Assembly (NCBI GenBank): GCA_937876985.1
Contig: CALEFT010000015.1
Coordinates: 1-14,697 of the forward strand
Origin: an uncultured Clostridia bacterium
GTDB taxonomy: Bacteria > Bacillota > Clostridia > Saccharofermentanales > Saccharofermentanaceae
DNA: 14,697 bases
Direction: 5' to 3'
The notes under the pieces: generated by a model
What the model was told of the DNA's origin: nothing
What the model saw: only the letters and a program-made list of their open reading frames with translations
Databases searched by the model: none
Part shown: piece after piece, positions 1-6,910 of the stretch
Layout: every line of letters begins with the position of its first letter
How positions within the stretch are numbered: the stretch's first letter is position 1
Program-made: the position numbers and the translations under genes

Positions 1-19
1 TCATTCATAATAAAAACAC

Positions 20-54
20 TACGATAAAAATCAAAAAAATGAATTTTTATCGTA
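20..54. repeat. Palindromic repeat, copy 1
   Basis: The arms TACGATAAAAAT (20-31) and ATTTTTATCGTA (43-54) are perfect reverse complements around an 11-base A-rich spacer. The same arms recur at 94-128 and 14651-14687. The element lies between genes. No terminal target duplication or ORF is visible, so it is a short dispersed palindrome (REP or MITE-like) or a protein-binding site of unknown function. Confidence 0.85.
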
Positions 55-93
55 ATCCAAGCGAAATTACAAGCAATAAACCACTGCTCCAAC

Positions 94-128
94 TACGATA
101 AAAATCTTAAAATCACAGTTTTATCGTA
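94..128. repeat. Palindromic repeat, copy 2
   Basis: The left arm TACGATAAAAAT (94-105) is identical to copy 1. The right arm TTTTATCGTA (119-128) is shorter by two matching bases, giving a 10-bp stem. The spacer resembles copy 3 (both contain AAAATCA), so copies 2 and 3 are closer to each other than to copy 1. It sits 39 bases after copy 1 and 40 bases beyond the 3' end of the metallophosphoesterase gene. Confidence 0.85.
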
Positions 129-168
129 TCCCTAACACTTACTATTACATATGCGTAGTTTGAAGAAA

Positions 169-1104
169 TTATTCAACATGAACCAACGTCACTTCTGCCA
201 TAGAGAAATGACGAAGAGGCAAAAGCACGTTTCCAGCACCGCTACTAATGAAGACAGATGTGTTGCCGAGGTCATATATGCCATGAGTGACACCAAGCTT
301 TGGTAGCTTATCCTTACGAAGCAAGGTAAATTCTAGCTTGAATGGTAGTTTTATCTGTCCATCGTGCAGGTGTCCAGAAAGCATAAAGTCCGGAACTTGA
401 GAGTGTTCGGAAATAGCATTTAGTAGCCAGTCTGGATTGTGAGCAATTAGAATTTTTGTAGCAGGTGCGTTATCGGCATTTCCGGCACAAGATGAACTAG
501 AAGGTGCATCTTCACAGGGCATTGATGGCCAAATGCGATTTTTACGGCCGGAGTCGGATATTCCGCTAATTTCGTAAGTTTTTCCGCCGCGCTTGATAGT
601 AAAAGTAGTTCCATCGAGGCACCAGGTGCGAAGCTCGCTTCGAAGCTCGTCAGCAAAATCGACATCATGGTTTCCAGTTACGAAGCCAAAAGGAATTTTG
701 TTCTCGTCTAGATAGGTGGCAAGCTCTTTGACAAAGGAAATAGCTTTGATAAGTCCAGCCTTGTTATTCGCGAAGTCTCCGCCGAAAATCACCGCATCAA
801 TACGACAAGAAGATTGGTATTTTTTGATGATTTTGATTAGTCGTTTTGGGTTTAATACAGTAAATGGCATATGAAGATCGCTAAAAAACAGTACATTCAA
901 GCCTTCGTTATTAGAAGTAGCTGCATCGTAATATTTGTGGGCGATGTAGCGGTTTTGATGGCGCTTTATTGGTGTGGTGCCCGATTCTTTTCGAGAGGGG
1001 CGTAGGAGAGTCGCGTGAGTTAGCTTAAGAGACAAACTGCAATATGCGACAAATAAAATGTAGAGAATAATAAAAGCGCCAAATATATATAGAAATAATC
1101 TCAT
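169..1104 (-). CDS. Membrane-anchored calcineurin-like metallophosphoesterase (YkuE/YaeI-like)
   Basis: This 311-residue protein starts with one hydrophobic segment (about 3-24), probably an uncleaved anchor. A metallophosphoesterase domain follows. The metal-binding blocks are all present and in order: SDLH (D76, H78), GGD (D110), GNHD (N145, H146), AHNPDW (H222) and GHLHDGQ (H245, H247). This pattern matches the YkuE/YaeI group, whose members are linked to phosphoester hydrolysis at the membrane; the actual substrate cannot be read from the sequence. A Ser/Ala-rich stretch at about 198-214 (APSSSSCAGNADNA) looks like a surface-loop insertion. The gene stands alone on the minus strand, divergent from the PC4-like gene. 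Its ribosome binding region overlaps the -35 of the opposite promoter. No good promoter of its own is visible. Confidence 0.93.
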   Translation of the reverse strand: MRLFLYIFGAFIILYILFVAYCSLSLKLTHATLLRPSRKESGTTPIKRHQNRYIAHKYYDAATSNNEGLNVLFFSDLHMPFTVLNPKRLIKIIKKYQSSCRIDAVIFGGDFANNKAGLIKAISFVKELATYLDENKIPFGFVTGNHDVDFADELRSELRTWCLDGTTFTIKRGGKTYEISGISDSGRKNRIWPSMPCEDAPSSSSCAGNADNAPATKILIAHNPDWLLNAISEHSQVPDFMLSGHLHDGQIKLPFKLEFTLLRKDKLPKLGVTHGIYDLGNTSVFISSGAGNVLLPLRHFSMAEVTLVHVE

Positions 1105-1111
1105 GTTCTTG

Positions 1112-1139
1112 TTTACCTTTAAATACGTTATGGTATAAT
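1112..1139 (+). promoter_or_regulatory. Extended -10 promoter for the PC4-like gene run
   Basis: TTTACC (1112-1117), a 16-base spacer, then TATAAT (1134-1139) preceded by TGG, which makes an extended -10 element. The -35 lies only 7 bases from the start codon of the divergent metallophosphoesterase gene. A second promoter with the same architecture is at 4192-4219. Confidence 0.75.
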
Positions 1140-1198
1140 CATTGCGTAATTAGGCTACAAAGTCAATAAATAATATAGGTAAAGGGGAGCATGAGGAA

Positions 1199-1441
1199 AT
1201 GGCTGCTAGAGAAATCACATTTGATATTGTTAAGAATATTGGTGTTTTGACTGAGAATAAGACAGGTTGGAGACGTGAGATTAATATCGTTTCTTGGAAC
1301 GGTGCGAAGCCAAAACTCGACATTCGTGATTGGGGTCCAGAGCATCAGAAGGTTGGCAAGGGATTGTCCCTCAACGCTGAGGAGGTTGCTATTCTTAAGG
1401 AATTGATTGCCGACTACGATCCATATGAGATTGAAGAGTAA
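1199..1441 (+). CDS. PC4/YdbC-like single-stranded nucleic-acid-binding protein
   Basis: The 80-residue protein has the signature of the bacterial YdbC branch of the PC4 (transcriptional coactivator p15) family: ITFDIVKNIGVLTEN, then GWRREINIVSWNG (23-35), LDIRDWGPEH (40-49) and GKGLSLNAEE (53-62). Family members are small dimeric proteins that bind single-stranded DNA, and possibly RNA, through a curved beta-sheet. This fits a role in replication, repair or transcription but does not fix one. The start at 1199 is chosen because AAAGGGGAG (1181-1189) is 9 bases upstream. The gene is first in a run that continues with a membrane protein and DNA ligase, 39 bases downstream with no terminator visible, so cotranscription with ligA is likely. 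Confidence 0.9.
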   Translation: MAAREITFDIVKNIGVLTENKTGWRREINIVSWNGAKPKLDIRDWGPEHQKVGKGLSLNAEEVAILKELIADYDPYEIEE

Positions 1442-1480
1442 GTCTGTTTCGGGTGGATTTTTGAGTATTAGGAGATTCCG

Positions 1481-2071
1481 ATGAGAAGTGAAGAACGATC
1501 AGGAATTATTTCTATAGCATTGATTTTACTATGGGGGACTCTGTTTACAGAGCCCTTCCGTTATATTGCGAATAATATTATCAAGCTGGTGAAGCATTGC
1601 TTAGTGCTAATATCGGGCGATGTTAATCCAGTAATTGTTTCCGTCTCATGCATTTTTGTGCTTGCGGTTTTGGGTGCGGTACTCCTTAAGCTAACACAAT
1701 ATGCTGTGGCGGATTATTTTGCGCCATTTTTCTCGTGCGCGGGGCTTTGCGTTTTCTTGCTCGATTGCATAGATAAGAAAAATGTCGACATCAAGATGGC
1801 AATTATTCTCATTCTTATGGTAGTAATTGCGCTAGTAATGCTTCTTATGCGCAAGAAATCGAGTGTCTTTCTTTTGTGGTATGGCGATTTGTATATTTTC
1901 TCACTGCCAATTATGGCAATAATGTCGCTCTATCTTAAGAAGCAGCCATATTTCTTAGGTGGCGCATTCGAGAATTTGCTTCATATTCCACGACTTGTGT
2001 GGGCGATTTTTCTGACGATTATCATCGTAGTGCCTACGATTTATTATACTTTGGATAGGAGACGCGACTAA
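1481..2071 (+). CDS. Multi-pass membrane protein of unknown function
   Basis: I do not recognise this 196-residue protein. It is very hydrophobic, with about five to six probable membrane segments: roughly 9-25 (weak), 51-70, 79-95, 105-123, 129-151 and 172-190. Short basic connectors (for example RKKSS near 124 and the C-terminal RRR) suggest their positions face the cytoplasm. No catalytic motif is visible. The start is supported by AGGAG (1470-1474) six bases before the ATG. The stop codon overlaps the ligA start codon by one base (TAATG at 2069-2073), so translation of ligA is probably coupled to it. Coupling to a ligase may reflect only operon packing. Confidence 0.85.
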   Translation: MRSEERSGIISIALILLWGTLFTEPFRYIANNIIKLVKHCLVLISGDVNPVIVSVSCIFVLAVLGAVLLKLTQYAVADYFAPFFSCAGLCVFLLDCIDKKNVDIKMAIILILMVVIALVMLLMRKKSSVFLLWYGDLYIFSLPIMAIMSLYLKKQPYFLGGAFENLLHIPRLVWAIFLTIIIVVPTIYYTLDRRRD

Positions 2072-4191
2072 TGGACGACAATCAGCTTAATATTTTTGAT
2101 ATTGCTAATGGGAACGACAAGAACGTAGTCAAGGCTGAGTATGACAAGCTCGTAGAGACCTTGAATTATCACAGCATGCGCTACTACCAAGACGACGAGC
2201 CAGAGATTTCTGACGCCGAGTACGACGCCTTGAACCGCCGCTTGAAGCAAATCGAGAAAGAGAATCCTGATATTATTAGGGAGGACTCTCCTTCTTTTCG
2301 CGTAGGCTACATGCTCGAAAACAAAGCCTCCGACTCCACAAATAGCGATTCTAACTCTTCTAATGAGGACGATTGGAAGGCCAAGAAGGGTGTTCTCGTT
2401 AAGCACAATGTGCCAATGCTAAGCTTGCAGGATGTGTTCGAACAAGCCGAAGTTTACGAGTTTTGTAACAATGTTAAACGCGACTTGGGCGACGATACAG
2501 AGTTCCTTGTAGAGACCAAGATTGACGGCTTGTCGATGGCGCTTCGCTATGATAATGGTGAGCTGGTTATGGCTGTTACGCGTGGCGACGGAATCAATAA
2601 CGGTGAGGATGTAACGAAGAATGCTCTTACTATTTCTGACGTAGTTACTAAGCTAACAAATCCAGATGGCGTAGAATATATCGAGATTCGCGGTGAGGTT
2701 TACATGACTCGCGAGGCCTTTGACAAGGCAAACGAGCAGCAGGAGCTAGCAGGTAAGAAGCTTTTTGCAAATCCGCGTAACTGCGCTGCTGGTACTCTTC
2801 GTCAAATTGATACGAGAGTAACGAAGCAGAGAAACTTGTCGCTATTTATCTTCAATGTACAAGAGGTTCGAGGCAAGACCTTCGCGAATCACACGGATGG
2901 CTACGAATACTTGAAGTCTAATGGAATTAAGGTAATCGACCTATACTATCGCTGCAATACGAAGGAAGAGGTATGGGACGCAATTCAGAAGATTGGTGAT
3001 GCGCGTGGCACGCTCCCATACGATATTGACGGTGCAGTGGTAAAGATTAATTCTCTTGCCAAAAGAGAGCAGCTTGGTACTACAATCAAGTTCCCTCGTT
3101 GGGCTATCGCATATAAGTATCCGCCAGAGGAGAAGGAGACTAAGCTACTCGACATTGAAGTAAATGTAGGTAGAACTGGTAGGCTTACGCCAGTTGCGAT
3201 TTTTGAGCCTATATCTCTTTGCGGCACTATGGTTCAGCGTGCGACTTTGCATAATCAGGCGTTTATTGATGACCTCGACATTGGAATCGGCGACACTCTC
3301 GTGGTTTACAAGTCTGGCGAGATTATTCCGAAGGTAAAGGACGTAAATAAACTTAAGCGCCCATCTAATTGGAGTAGGTTCAAGTTGCCAAGCAAGTGTC
3401 CAATGTGTGGCGAGGAGGTTGTCAAGGAGGAGACACAAGCCGATATTCGTTGCGTGAATCCGAATTGTCCAGGCCTTATCGTGAATCGTCTCGTCAACTT
3501 TGTCGGCAGAGATTGCATGGATATCAAGGGCTTCGGCGTCGAGTACATCAATCAGCTTGTCGACAAGGGCTATGTTAGAAACCCTGCGGACATCTTCGAG
3601 CTTGAGAATAGAAGGGATGAGCTTATTGAGGATAAGCTTTTCGGGCTAGCAAAGAACACTGACAATATTCTTAACGCTATCTCCGCTTCGAAAAGCGCAC
3701 CAGCAAACAAAGTCCTAGCTGCTCTGGGAATTCCGAATGTTGGCAAGGCGACTGCTCGCTCTCTCATGAAGGCGTTCGGTTCGATTGAGGCGATTATGGA
3801 AGCTGATGTTGAGACTTTGGTAGGTGTTGAGGATGTTGGAGAGATGTCGGCGAAGGTTATTTACGATTTCTTTAGGCGTCCAGAGACTATCGATATGGTT
3901 ACTAGATTTAAGGCTTATGGTCTTAATATGGTCGAGGAGAAGGCCGAGCTTAAAGGCGAAGCACTTGTAGGTAAGTCATTCTGCATTACTGGAACGCTTC
4001 CACATTTGTCACGAGATGAAGCTAGCGCACTTATTGAGAGTCACGGCGGCAAGGTAGTAAGTGGAGTTTCCAAGAAGACTGACTACTTGCTTATGGGTGA
4101 GAAGGCTGGTTCTAAGGAGAAGAAGGCTAGAGAGCTTGGAGTGCCAATTATTTCCGAAGATGAATTGATGTCTATGATTGGTTCGAACTGA
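2071..4191 (+). CDS. ligA: NAD+-dependent DNA ligase LigA
   Basis: This 706-residue protein seals nicks during replication and repair using NAD+. Domain order is complete. The N-terminal Ia domain binds NMN (about 20-75, with YHSMRYYQDD). The nucleotidyltransferase domain has the adenylation lysine K150 in KIDG, then RGDG (171-174), IRGE (206-209), NPRN (234-237) and DIDGAVVKI (318-326). The OB fold (VGRTGRLTPVA, 367-377) is followed by a four-Cys zinc finger (C443, C446, C461, C466), helix-hairpin-helix repeats (LGIPNVGKATA and neighbours) and a C-terminal BRCT domain (about 628-703). The protein is somewhat long because about 21 Ser/Asn/Asp-rich residues are inserted between RVG (77-79) and the conserved HNVPMLSL (112-119). 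It overlaps the upstream membrane-protein gene by one base. Confidence 0.98.
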   Translation: MDDNQLNIFDIANGNDKNVVKAEYDKLVETLNYHSMRYYQDDEPEISDAEYDALNRRLKQIEKENPDIIREDSPSFRVGYMLENKASDSTNSDSNSSNEDDWKAKKGVLVKHNVPMLSLQDVFEQAEVYEFCNNVKRDLGDDTEFLVETKIDGLSMALRYDNGELVMAVTRGDGINNGEDVTKNALTISDVVTKLTNPDGVEYIEIRGEVYMTREAFDKANEQQELAGKKLFANPRNCAAGTLRQIDTRVTKQRNLSLFIFNVQEVRGKTFANHTDGYEYLKSNGIKVIDLYYRCNTKEEVWDAIQKIGDARGTLPYDIDGAVVKINSLAKREQLGTTIKFPRWAIAYKYPPEEKETKLLDIEVNVGRTGRLTPVAIFEPISLCGTMVQRATLHNQAFIDDLDIGIGDTLVVYKSGEIIPKVKDVNKLKRPSNWSRFKLPSKCPMCGEEVVKEETQADIRCVNPNCPGLIVNRLVNFVGRDCMDIKGFGVEYINQLVDKGYVRNPADIFELENRRDELIEDKLFGLAKNTDNILNAISASKSAPANKVLAALGIPNVGKATARSLMKAFGSIEAIMEADVETLVGVEDVGEMSAKVIYDFFRRPETIDMVTRFKAYGLNMVEEKAELKGEALVGKSFCITGTLPHLSRDEASALIESHGGKVVSGVSKKTDYLLMGEKAGSKEKKARELGVPIISEDELMSMIGSN

Positions 4192-4219
4192 TTTACTAAA
4201 CATTAGTTTTTGGTATAAT
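4192..4219 (+). promoter_or_regulatory. Extended -10 promoter for the cyclo-ligase gene
   Basis: TTTACT (4192-4197) begins at the base after the ligA stop codon. A 16-base spacer ends in TGG, followed by TATAAT (4214-4219). Spacing and extended -10 are identical to the promoter at 1112-1139. Transcription would start near 4226, inside the reading frame upstream of ATG 4256, which supports 4256 as the true start. Confidence 0.75.
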
Positions 4220-4255
4220 ATGGACAGTTTTATCCAAAAACATACGGGGTGTATT

Positions 4256-4849
4256 ATGAACAAAGCAATTATTAAATCACAAATTAGAGATAATGTACGT
4301 AAGTCTCGTGAGGCATTGTCCGACAAGACTGTAACTAGATGTGCAAATATCCTTAGAGATACAATTGTAAACCACGATAGCCAGGAGCTCGTGAACATCA
4401 TTGGAAACGCAAAGACAATCGCGCTATATCAGGCGGTTCGTGGCGAGCTTTCTTGCGATGGCGTAGCTTCATACTTGAAGGAGCAGGGCAAGATTCTTTG
4501 CTATCCTAGAGTAAAGGGTGAGACAATGGATTTCTATCAAGTCGAGGACTTAGAGAACGATTTTACTCTTGGTGCATACGACATTCCAGAGCCTCGTACT
4601 GATAAGAAGAAGGTTTATAATACAGACATCGACATAATTTTTGTACCAGCAGTTGCTTACACTGAAGAAGGCGCACGTCTCGGTCAGGGCGGTGGATATT
4701 ATGATAGATATCTCAATTCCTATGGTGCGAAGAAGCGTCCGGTTACTATCGGCATCTGTTACGATTTCCAGCTATATTCCGCACTTCCAGTAGAGTCACA
4801 TGACTATTGTGTGGACTATGTACTATGTATTCCTAGTGTGGAGGACTAA
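4256..4849 (+). CDS. 5-formyltetrahydrofolate cyclo-ligase
   Basis: The 197-residue enzyme converts 5-formyl-THF to 5,10-methenyl-THF with ATP, returning stored folate to one-carbon metabolism in the cytoplasm. The N-terminal helix with basic residues (KSQIRDNVRKSREAL, 8-22) and the family signature EEGARLGQGGGYYDRY (137-152) are both present, the latter including the glycine-rich nucleotide loop. ALYQAVRGE (57-65) and LCYPRVKG (81-88) also fit the family. Length is normal. The reading frame stays open upstream to 4178, but that part crosses the promoter at 4192-4219 and overlaps ligA; ATG 4256 gives the standard N-terminus. The next gene starts at the base right after the stop codon, so the two are cotranscribed. 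Confidence 0.95.
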   Translation: MNKAIIKSQIRDNVRKSREALSDKTVTRCANILRDTIVNHDSQELVNIIGNAKTIALYQAVRGELSCDGVASYLKEQGKILCYPRVKGETMDFYQVEDLENDFTLGAYDIPEPRTDKKKVYNTDIDIIFVPAVAYTEEGARLGQGGGYYDRYLNSYGAKKRPVTIGICYDFQLYSALPVESHDYCVDYVLCIPSVED

Positions 4850-5296
4850 ATGAGATATTTCTTTGCTAACCTTGCAGTGCATATCTTGGTTTTTGTTGTG
4901 CTAACGATTTTGATTGTATTTACATCAAATCGCAATAAGAAGCGCAAGGTTAAGCATGGAGTTTTCTTCTTGCTTCCAGTCCTATTTGCCGTTTGTGCTT
5001 GTGCTTACGCTATCTACTTTGTAGCTCCGCACATGATGGACATCACTTCTGTAGTAAATGAGAACTACCAGACGACTACCGGTGTTGTAGAAGAGGTTTT
5101 TGATACTCACAGTGGGATGATTGTGAACGGAGAAATTTATTATATAAACCCACTTCGCACGATGCCTGAGGTAGGTACTACAATTGAGATAGAATATACG
5201 AATAACAGCCATTACATCATGGTCATCAAGTATGATCTCGATCCGCCAAGCGACCCAGCCGAAGGCGATATTCCTGTAATTTCTGCTGTCGGATGA
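4850..5296 (+). CDS. Small membrane protein with extracytoplasmic beta-rich tail
   Basis: I do not recognise this 148-residue protein. Two hydrophobic segments (about 5-25 and 38-59) flank a strongly basic loop (NRNKKRKVKH, 28-37), which should be cytoplasmic, so both ends would lie outside. The tail (about 65-148) alternates polar and hydrophobic residues in a beta pattern: TTGVVEEVF, GMIVNGEIYYI and GTTIEIEYT. This recalls small OB-like or DUF3592-type external domains, but I cannot assign one. A proline- and acid-rich end follows (DPPSDPAEGD). The ATG lies directly after the stop of the cyclo-ligase gene, so expression is coupled to it. Confidence 0.8.
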   Translation: MRYFFANLAVHILVFVVLTILIVFTSNRNKKRKVKHGVFFLLPVLFAVCACAYAIYFVAPHMMDITSVVNENYQTTTGVVEEVFDTHSGMIVNGEIYYINPLRTMPEVGTTIEIEYTNNSHYIMVIKYDLDPPSDPAEGDIPVISAVG

Positions 5297-5326
5297 GTCT
5301 CAAACACCCCCAATAGTCTCATTTTT
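5293..5326 (+). terminator. Weak candidate terminator
   Basis: ATGAG (5293-5297) can pair with CTCAT (5318-5322), with two more pairs inside after a T-T mismatch and a 14-base loop. The run TTTTT (5322-5326) follows. The stem is short and the loop large, so termination would be weak. It is listed because it directly follows the small membrane-protein gene and no better terminator is present before the next gene. Confidence 0.3.
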
Positions 5327-5356
5327 CAAGACCAGTCCCAAAATGCCCAAACCATA

Positions 5357-5386
5357 TTGAAATGAAGCTTATTTCTGTGTGACAAT
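5357..5386 (+). promoter_or_regulatory. Possible promoter of the Spo0A-C-like gene
   Basis: TTGAAA (5357-5362), 18-base spacer, GACAAT (5381-5386). The -35 is good and the -10 only fair. A short palindrome CTTTTC-GA-GAAAAG (5387-5400) lies directly downstream, near the expected transcription start, and could be an operator. Confidence 0.4.
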
Positions 5387-5426
5387 CTTTTCGAGAAAAG
5401 ACAAAAACGACACGGAGGAAGTTTCT

Positions 5427-6011
5427 ATGCGCTCAAATTCATCCAACACCCTCGAAAAGCACAAAGTCTCAGTAAACGATCAGATTTCTATATGCATCGC
5501 CTGCACCGATAACTCCATCCTAGACGAAGTAAATACGCTGATGAAGGATACAGGAATAATCTCAATCTCAAACACGACTGGAGGAGTCCAATTCATTGTC
5601 GACGCGCGTTACAGCAAGACCGAGGCTCTAGTAAGGCTCCATAATTTTCTCATTGACTGCGGTAGAGAAAAGAACGTGAACAAATACGAGGCTTCGCGCA
5701 ATATGCCGTATATTGAAGCCGTGTTAAATGCCTATAACATGAATCACAAATACATCGGAACCAAACTCGTTGGCGACATAATCGACATGATTCTCCAGGG
5801 CGAAATTACAAATCGCATGACGCTTAAACATGTGTATATCGTTCTAGCTAGCTACACAGGCCAAAGCTATTATCAGGTAGAGCGCGACATCCGTTATGCT
5901 CTGGAGCGCTCAGATTGTCCTCGCACGAAGTATACCAAGATGCAGCTTTTTGTGAAGATGGCAAGAGAGGCTAGAAGGTACAAGGAGAAGGCGTTGAAGA
6001 TAATTAATTGA
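5427..6011 (+). CDS. Spo0A C-terminal-domain DNA-binding protein lacking a receiver domain
   Basis: This is a 194-residue protein. Residues about 94-182 follow the Spo0A effector domain: YIEAVLNAYNMNHKYIGTKL, then ITNRMTLKHVYIVLASYTG, the recognition-helix region VERDIRYALE (151-160; compare VERAIRHAIE in Spo0A), and a last helix TKMQLFVKMAREARRY. The N-terminal part is about 70 residues (VSVNDQISICIACTDN onward). It starts like a response-regulator strand but is far too short and has no phospho-acceptor Asp in the right place, so phosphorelay control is not expected. ATG 5427 is preferred over an in-frame GTG at 5379 because GGAGGA (5415-5420) is 6 bases upstream. It converges on the HU gene. 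Target genes are unknown. Whether the host sporulates cannot be told from here. Confidence 0.8.
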   Translation: MRSNSSNTLEKHKVSVNDQISICIACTDNSILDEVNTLMKDTGIISISNTTGGVQFIVDARYSKTEALVRLHNFLIDCGREKNVNKYEASRNMPYIEAVLNAYNMNHKYIGTKLVGDIIDMILQGEITNRMTLKHVYIVLASYTGQSYYQVERDIRYALERSDCPRTKYTKMQLFVKMAREARRYKEKALKIIN

Positions 6012-6056
6012 TTATTGCATAAAGCGCACACGAGAGGCGGTCTATTAAATGAAGAC

Positions 6057-6087
6057 AAAATAAAAGACTACCACCTAAGTGATAGTC
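6057..6087 (-). terminator. Intrinsic terminator of the HU gene
   Basis: Read on the minus strand, GACTATCAC-TTAG-GTGGTAGTC (6087-6066) forms a 9-bp stem with one G-U pair and a four-base loop. It is followed by TTTTATTTT (6065-6057). The opposite strand has no good T run after the stem, so it mainly serves HU, although it may also slow transcripts coming from the Spo0A-C-like gene. Confidence 0.85.
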
Positions 6088-6115
6088 CATTTATAAATCG
6101 ATGTGTTAGCAAGGA

Positions 6116-6391
6116 TTACTTATTAACGCTAGCCTTGAGCTCCTTACCAGCCTTGAATGCTGGCTTCTTGGAAGCTGGGATTGTGATTGTCTTACCTGTA
6201 GCTGGGTTGCGGCCTGTACGTGCAGCAACTTCCTTAGCCTCGAAAGTACCGAAACCGATAAGAGAAACCTTATCACCATCTACCATAGCGTTCTTAATAG
6301 CCTCGAGTGTAGCCTCGAGAGCAGCCTTAGACTGAGCCTTTGTAAGACCAGCGCCTGCAGCGATTGCATCGATCAATTCTGATTTATTCAT
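6116..6391 (-). CDS. hup: HU family nucleoid DNA-binding protein
   Basis: The 91-residue protein is a standard HU: MNKSELIDAIA at the start, helices to about residue 40, the beta-arm entry SLIGFGTFEAKEVAARTGRNPATG (about 43-66, split by the conserved GFG and RNP motifs) and the end AFKAGKELKASV. HU dimers bend and compact DNA and assist replication, repair and recombination. Length is normal and no residue is missing. Expression should be high: the promoter at 6425-6453 is near consensus, and AAGGAGG lies just before the ATG. It is a single-gene unit ending in its own terminator. It is HU rather than IHF because low-GC Gram-positive bacteria generally carry HU only. Confidence 0.97.
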   Translation of the reverse strand: MNKSELIDAIAAGAGLTKAQSKAALEATLEAIKNAMVDGDKVSLIGFGTFEAKEVAARTGRNPATGKTITIPASKKPAFKAGKELKASVNK

Positions 6392-6424
6392 AATAAGCCT
6401 CCTTCAGGGCAATTTTGTAATGCT

Positions 6425-6453
6425 ATTATGAACTCAATCTTTATATCTGTCAA
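6425..6453 (-). promoter_or_regulatory. Strong promoter of the HU gene
   Basis: On the minus strand, consensus TTGACA (6453-6448), a 17-base spacer, then CATAAT (6430-6425), five of six matches. Together with the AAGGAGG ribosome binding site near 6399-6405 this is the best-matching promoter in the window and fits the abundance of HU. Confidence 0.85.
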
Positions 6454-6525
6454 GTGTTTTAGACTTTTCACACTAGCGAAAAGAGTTATTTTTTGAGCAA
6501 TCTATTCAAAATTTACATTTTATGG

Positions 6526-6572
6526 TTGAACATTTTAGCTTGTTTGAGTAACATATATCTGTTCATTTTAAT
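6526..6572 (+). promoter_or_regulatory. Promoter region of the DUF1858 gene (two alternatives)
   Basis: Two overlapping arrangements are possible. TTGAAC (6526-6531) with 17 bases to TAACAT (6549-6554) leaves room for a leader before the GGAGG site at 6581. TTGAGT (6544-6549) with 17 bases to TTTAAT (6567-6572) has the better -10 but would start transcription at the ribosome binding site. The first is more likely on spacing. Confidence 0.4.
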
Positions 6573-6594
6573 AATAAATTGGAGGTGTATATAT

Positions 6595-6798
6595 ATGGTA
6601 GTTACTAAGGATACTATTATCGGTGATGTTATTCTTGCAGATGAGGGCGTTGCTCCAATCCTTATGTCCGCTGGTTTGCACTGTCTTGGATGTGCTCTTG
6701 CTTCTGGTGAGACAATTGAAGAGGCTTGTGTAGTTCACGGTCTAGATTGTGACGAGCTCGTTAATAACATTAACGATTACTTCCAGTCCATTGGCTAA
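6595..6798 (+). CDS. DUF1858 redox-disulfide protein (hybrid-cluster-protein-associated type)
   Basis: This 67-residue protein consists only of a DUF1858 domain. It begins with the TIGR03980-like pattern TKDTIIGDVILADEGVAPIL and has the paired cysteines C30 and C33 in HCLGC, then GETIEEACVVHGLD. The CxxC pair is expected to form a reversible disulfide; the family often occurs beside or fused to hybrid cluster (prismane) proteins, none of which is present here. ATG 6595 is chosen because GGAGG (6581-6585) lies 9 bases upstream. The frame is open further 5', but that stretch encodes a hydrophobic, AT-driven extension spanning the promoter. A strong terminator follows, so it is a one-gene unit. 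Confidence 0.9.
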   Translation: MVVTKDTIIGDVILADEGVAPILMSAGLHCLGCALASGETIEEACVVHGLDCDELVNNINDYFQSIG

Positions 6799-6843
6799 TT
6801 TGTTTGTCAAGGATTCGCGAAGTTTATTTCGTTTTGCGATTTG

Positions 6844-6876
6844 AGGACCTACAAGTATTATGTAGGTCCTTTTTTT
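6844..6876 (+). terminator. Intrinsic terminator of the DUF1858 gene
   Basis: AGGACCTACA (6844-6853) pairs perfectly with TGTAGGTCCT (6861-6870) around a seven-base loop. Seven T bases run from 6870 to 6876. This is a textbook terminator and separates the DUF1858 gene from the flavoprotein pair. Confidence 0.93.
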
Positions 6877-6910
6877 AAGGTTTTTAAGGGGATGCTTTTC
6901 GAGGTGTGCT

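Noticed and set aside
20..128. A degenerate CRISPR array formed by repeat copies 1 and 2
   Set aside because: Only two copies are adjacent, each is a full hairpin with a variable centre rather than a constant repeat, the third copy is 14.5 kb away, and there are no cas genes.
1105..1160. A minus-strand promoter for the metallophosphoesterase (TTGTAG, 17 bases, TATACC)
   Set aside because: The -35 matches only three bases and the -10 four; too weak to report as a feature.
1191..1250. A 19-codon ORF starting at ATG 1191, overlapping the PC4-like gene start, as a leader peptide
   Set aside because: Only one base separates AAAGGGGAG from this ATG, too close for initiation, whereas the PC4-like start at 1199 has a suitable 9-base spacing.
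4178..4255. A 26-residue N-terminal extension of the cyclo-ligase
   Set aside because: It overlaps ligA, spans a clear promoter (4192-4219) and adds residues not found in the family.
6493..6594. A hydrophobic N-terminal extension (possible membrane anchor) of the DUF1858 protein
   Set aside because: It covers the probable promoter region and lacks a ribosome binding site, while ATG 6595 has GGAGG at good spacing and gives the standard family start.
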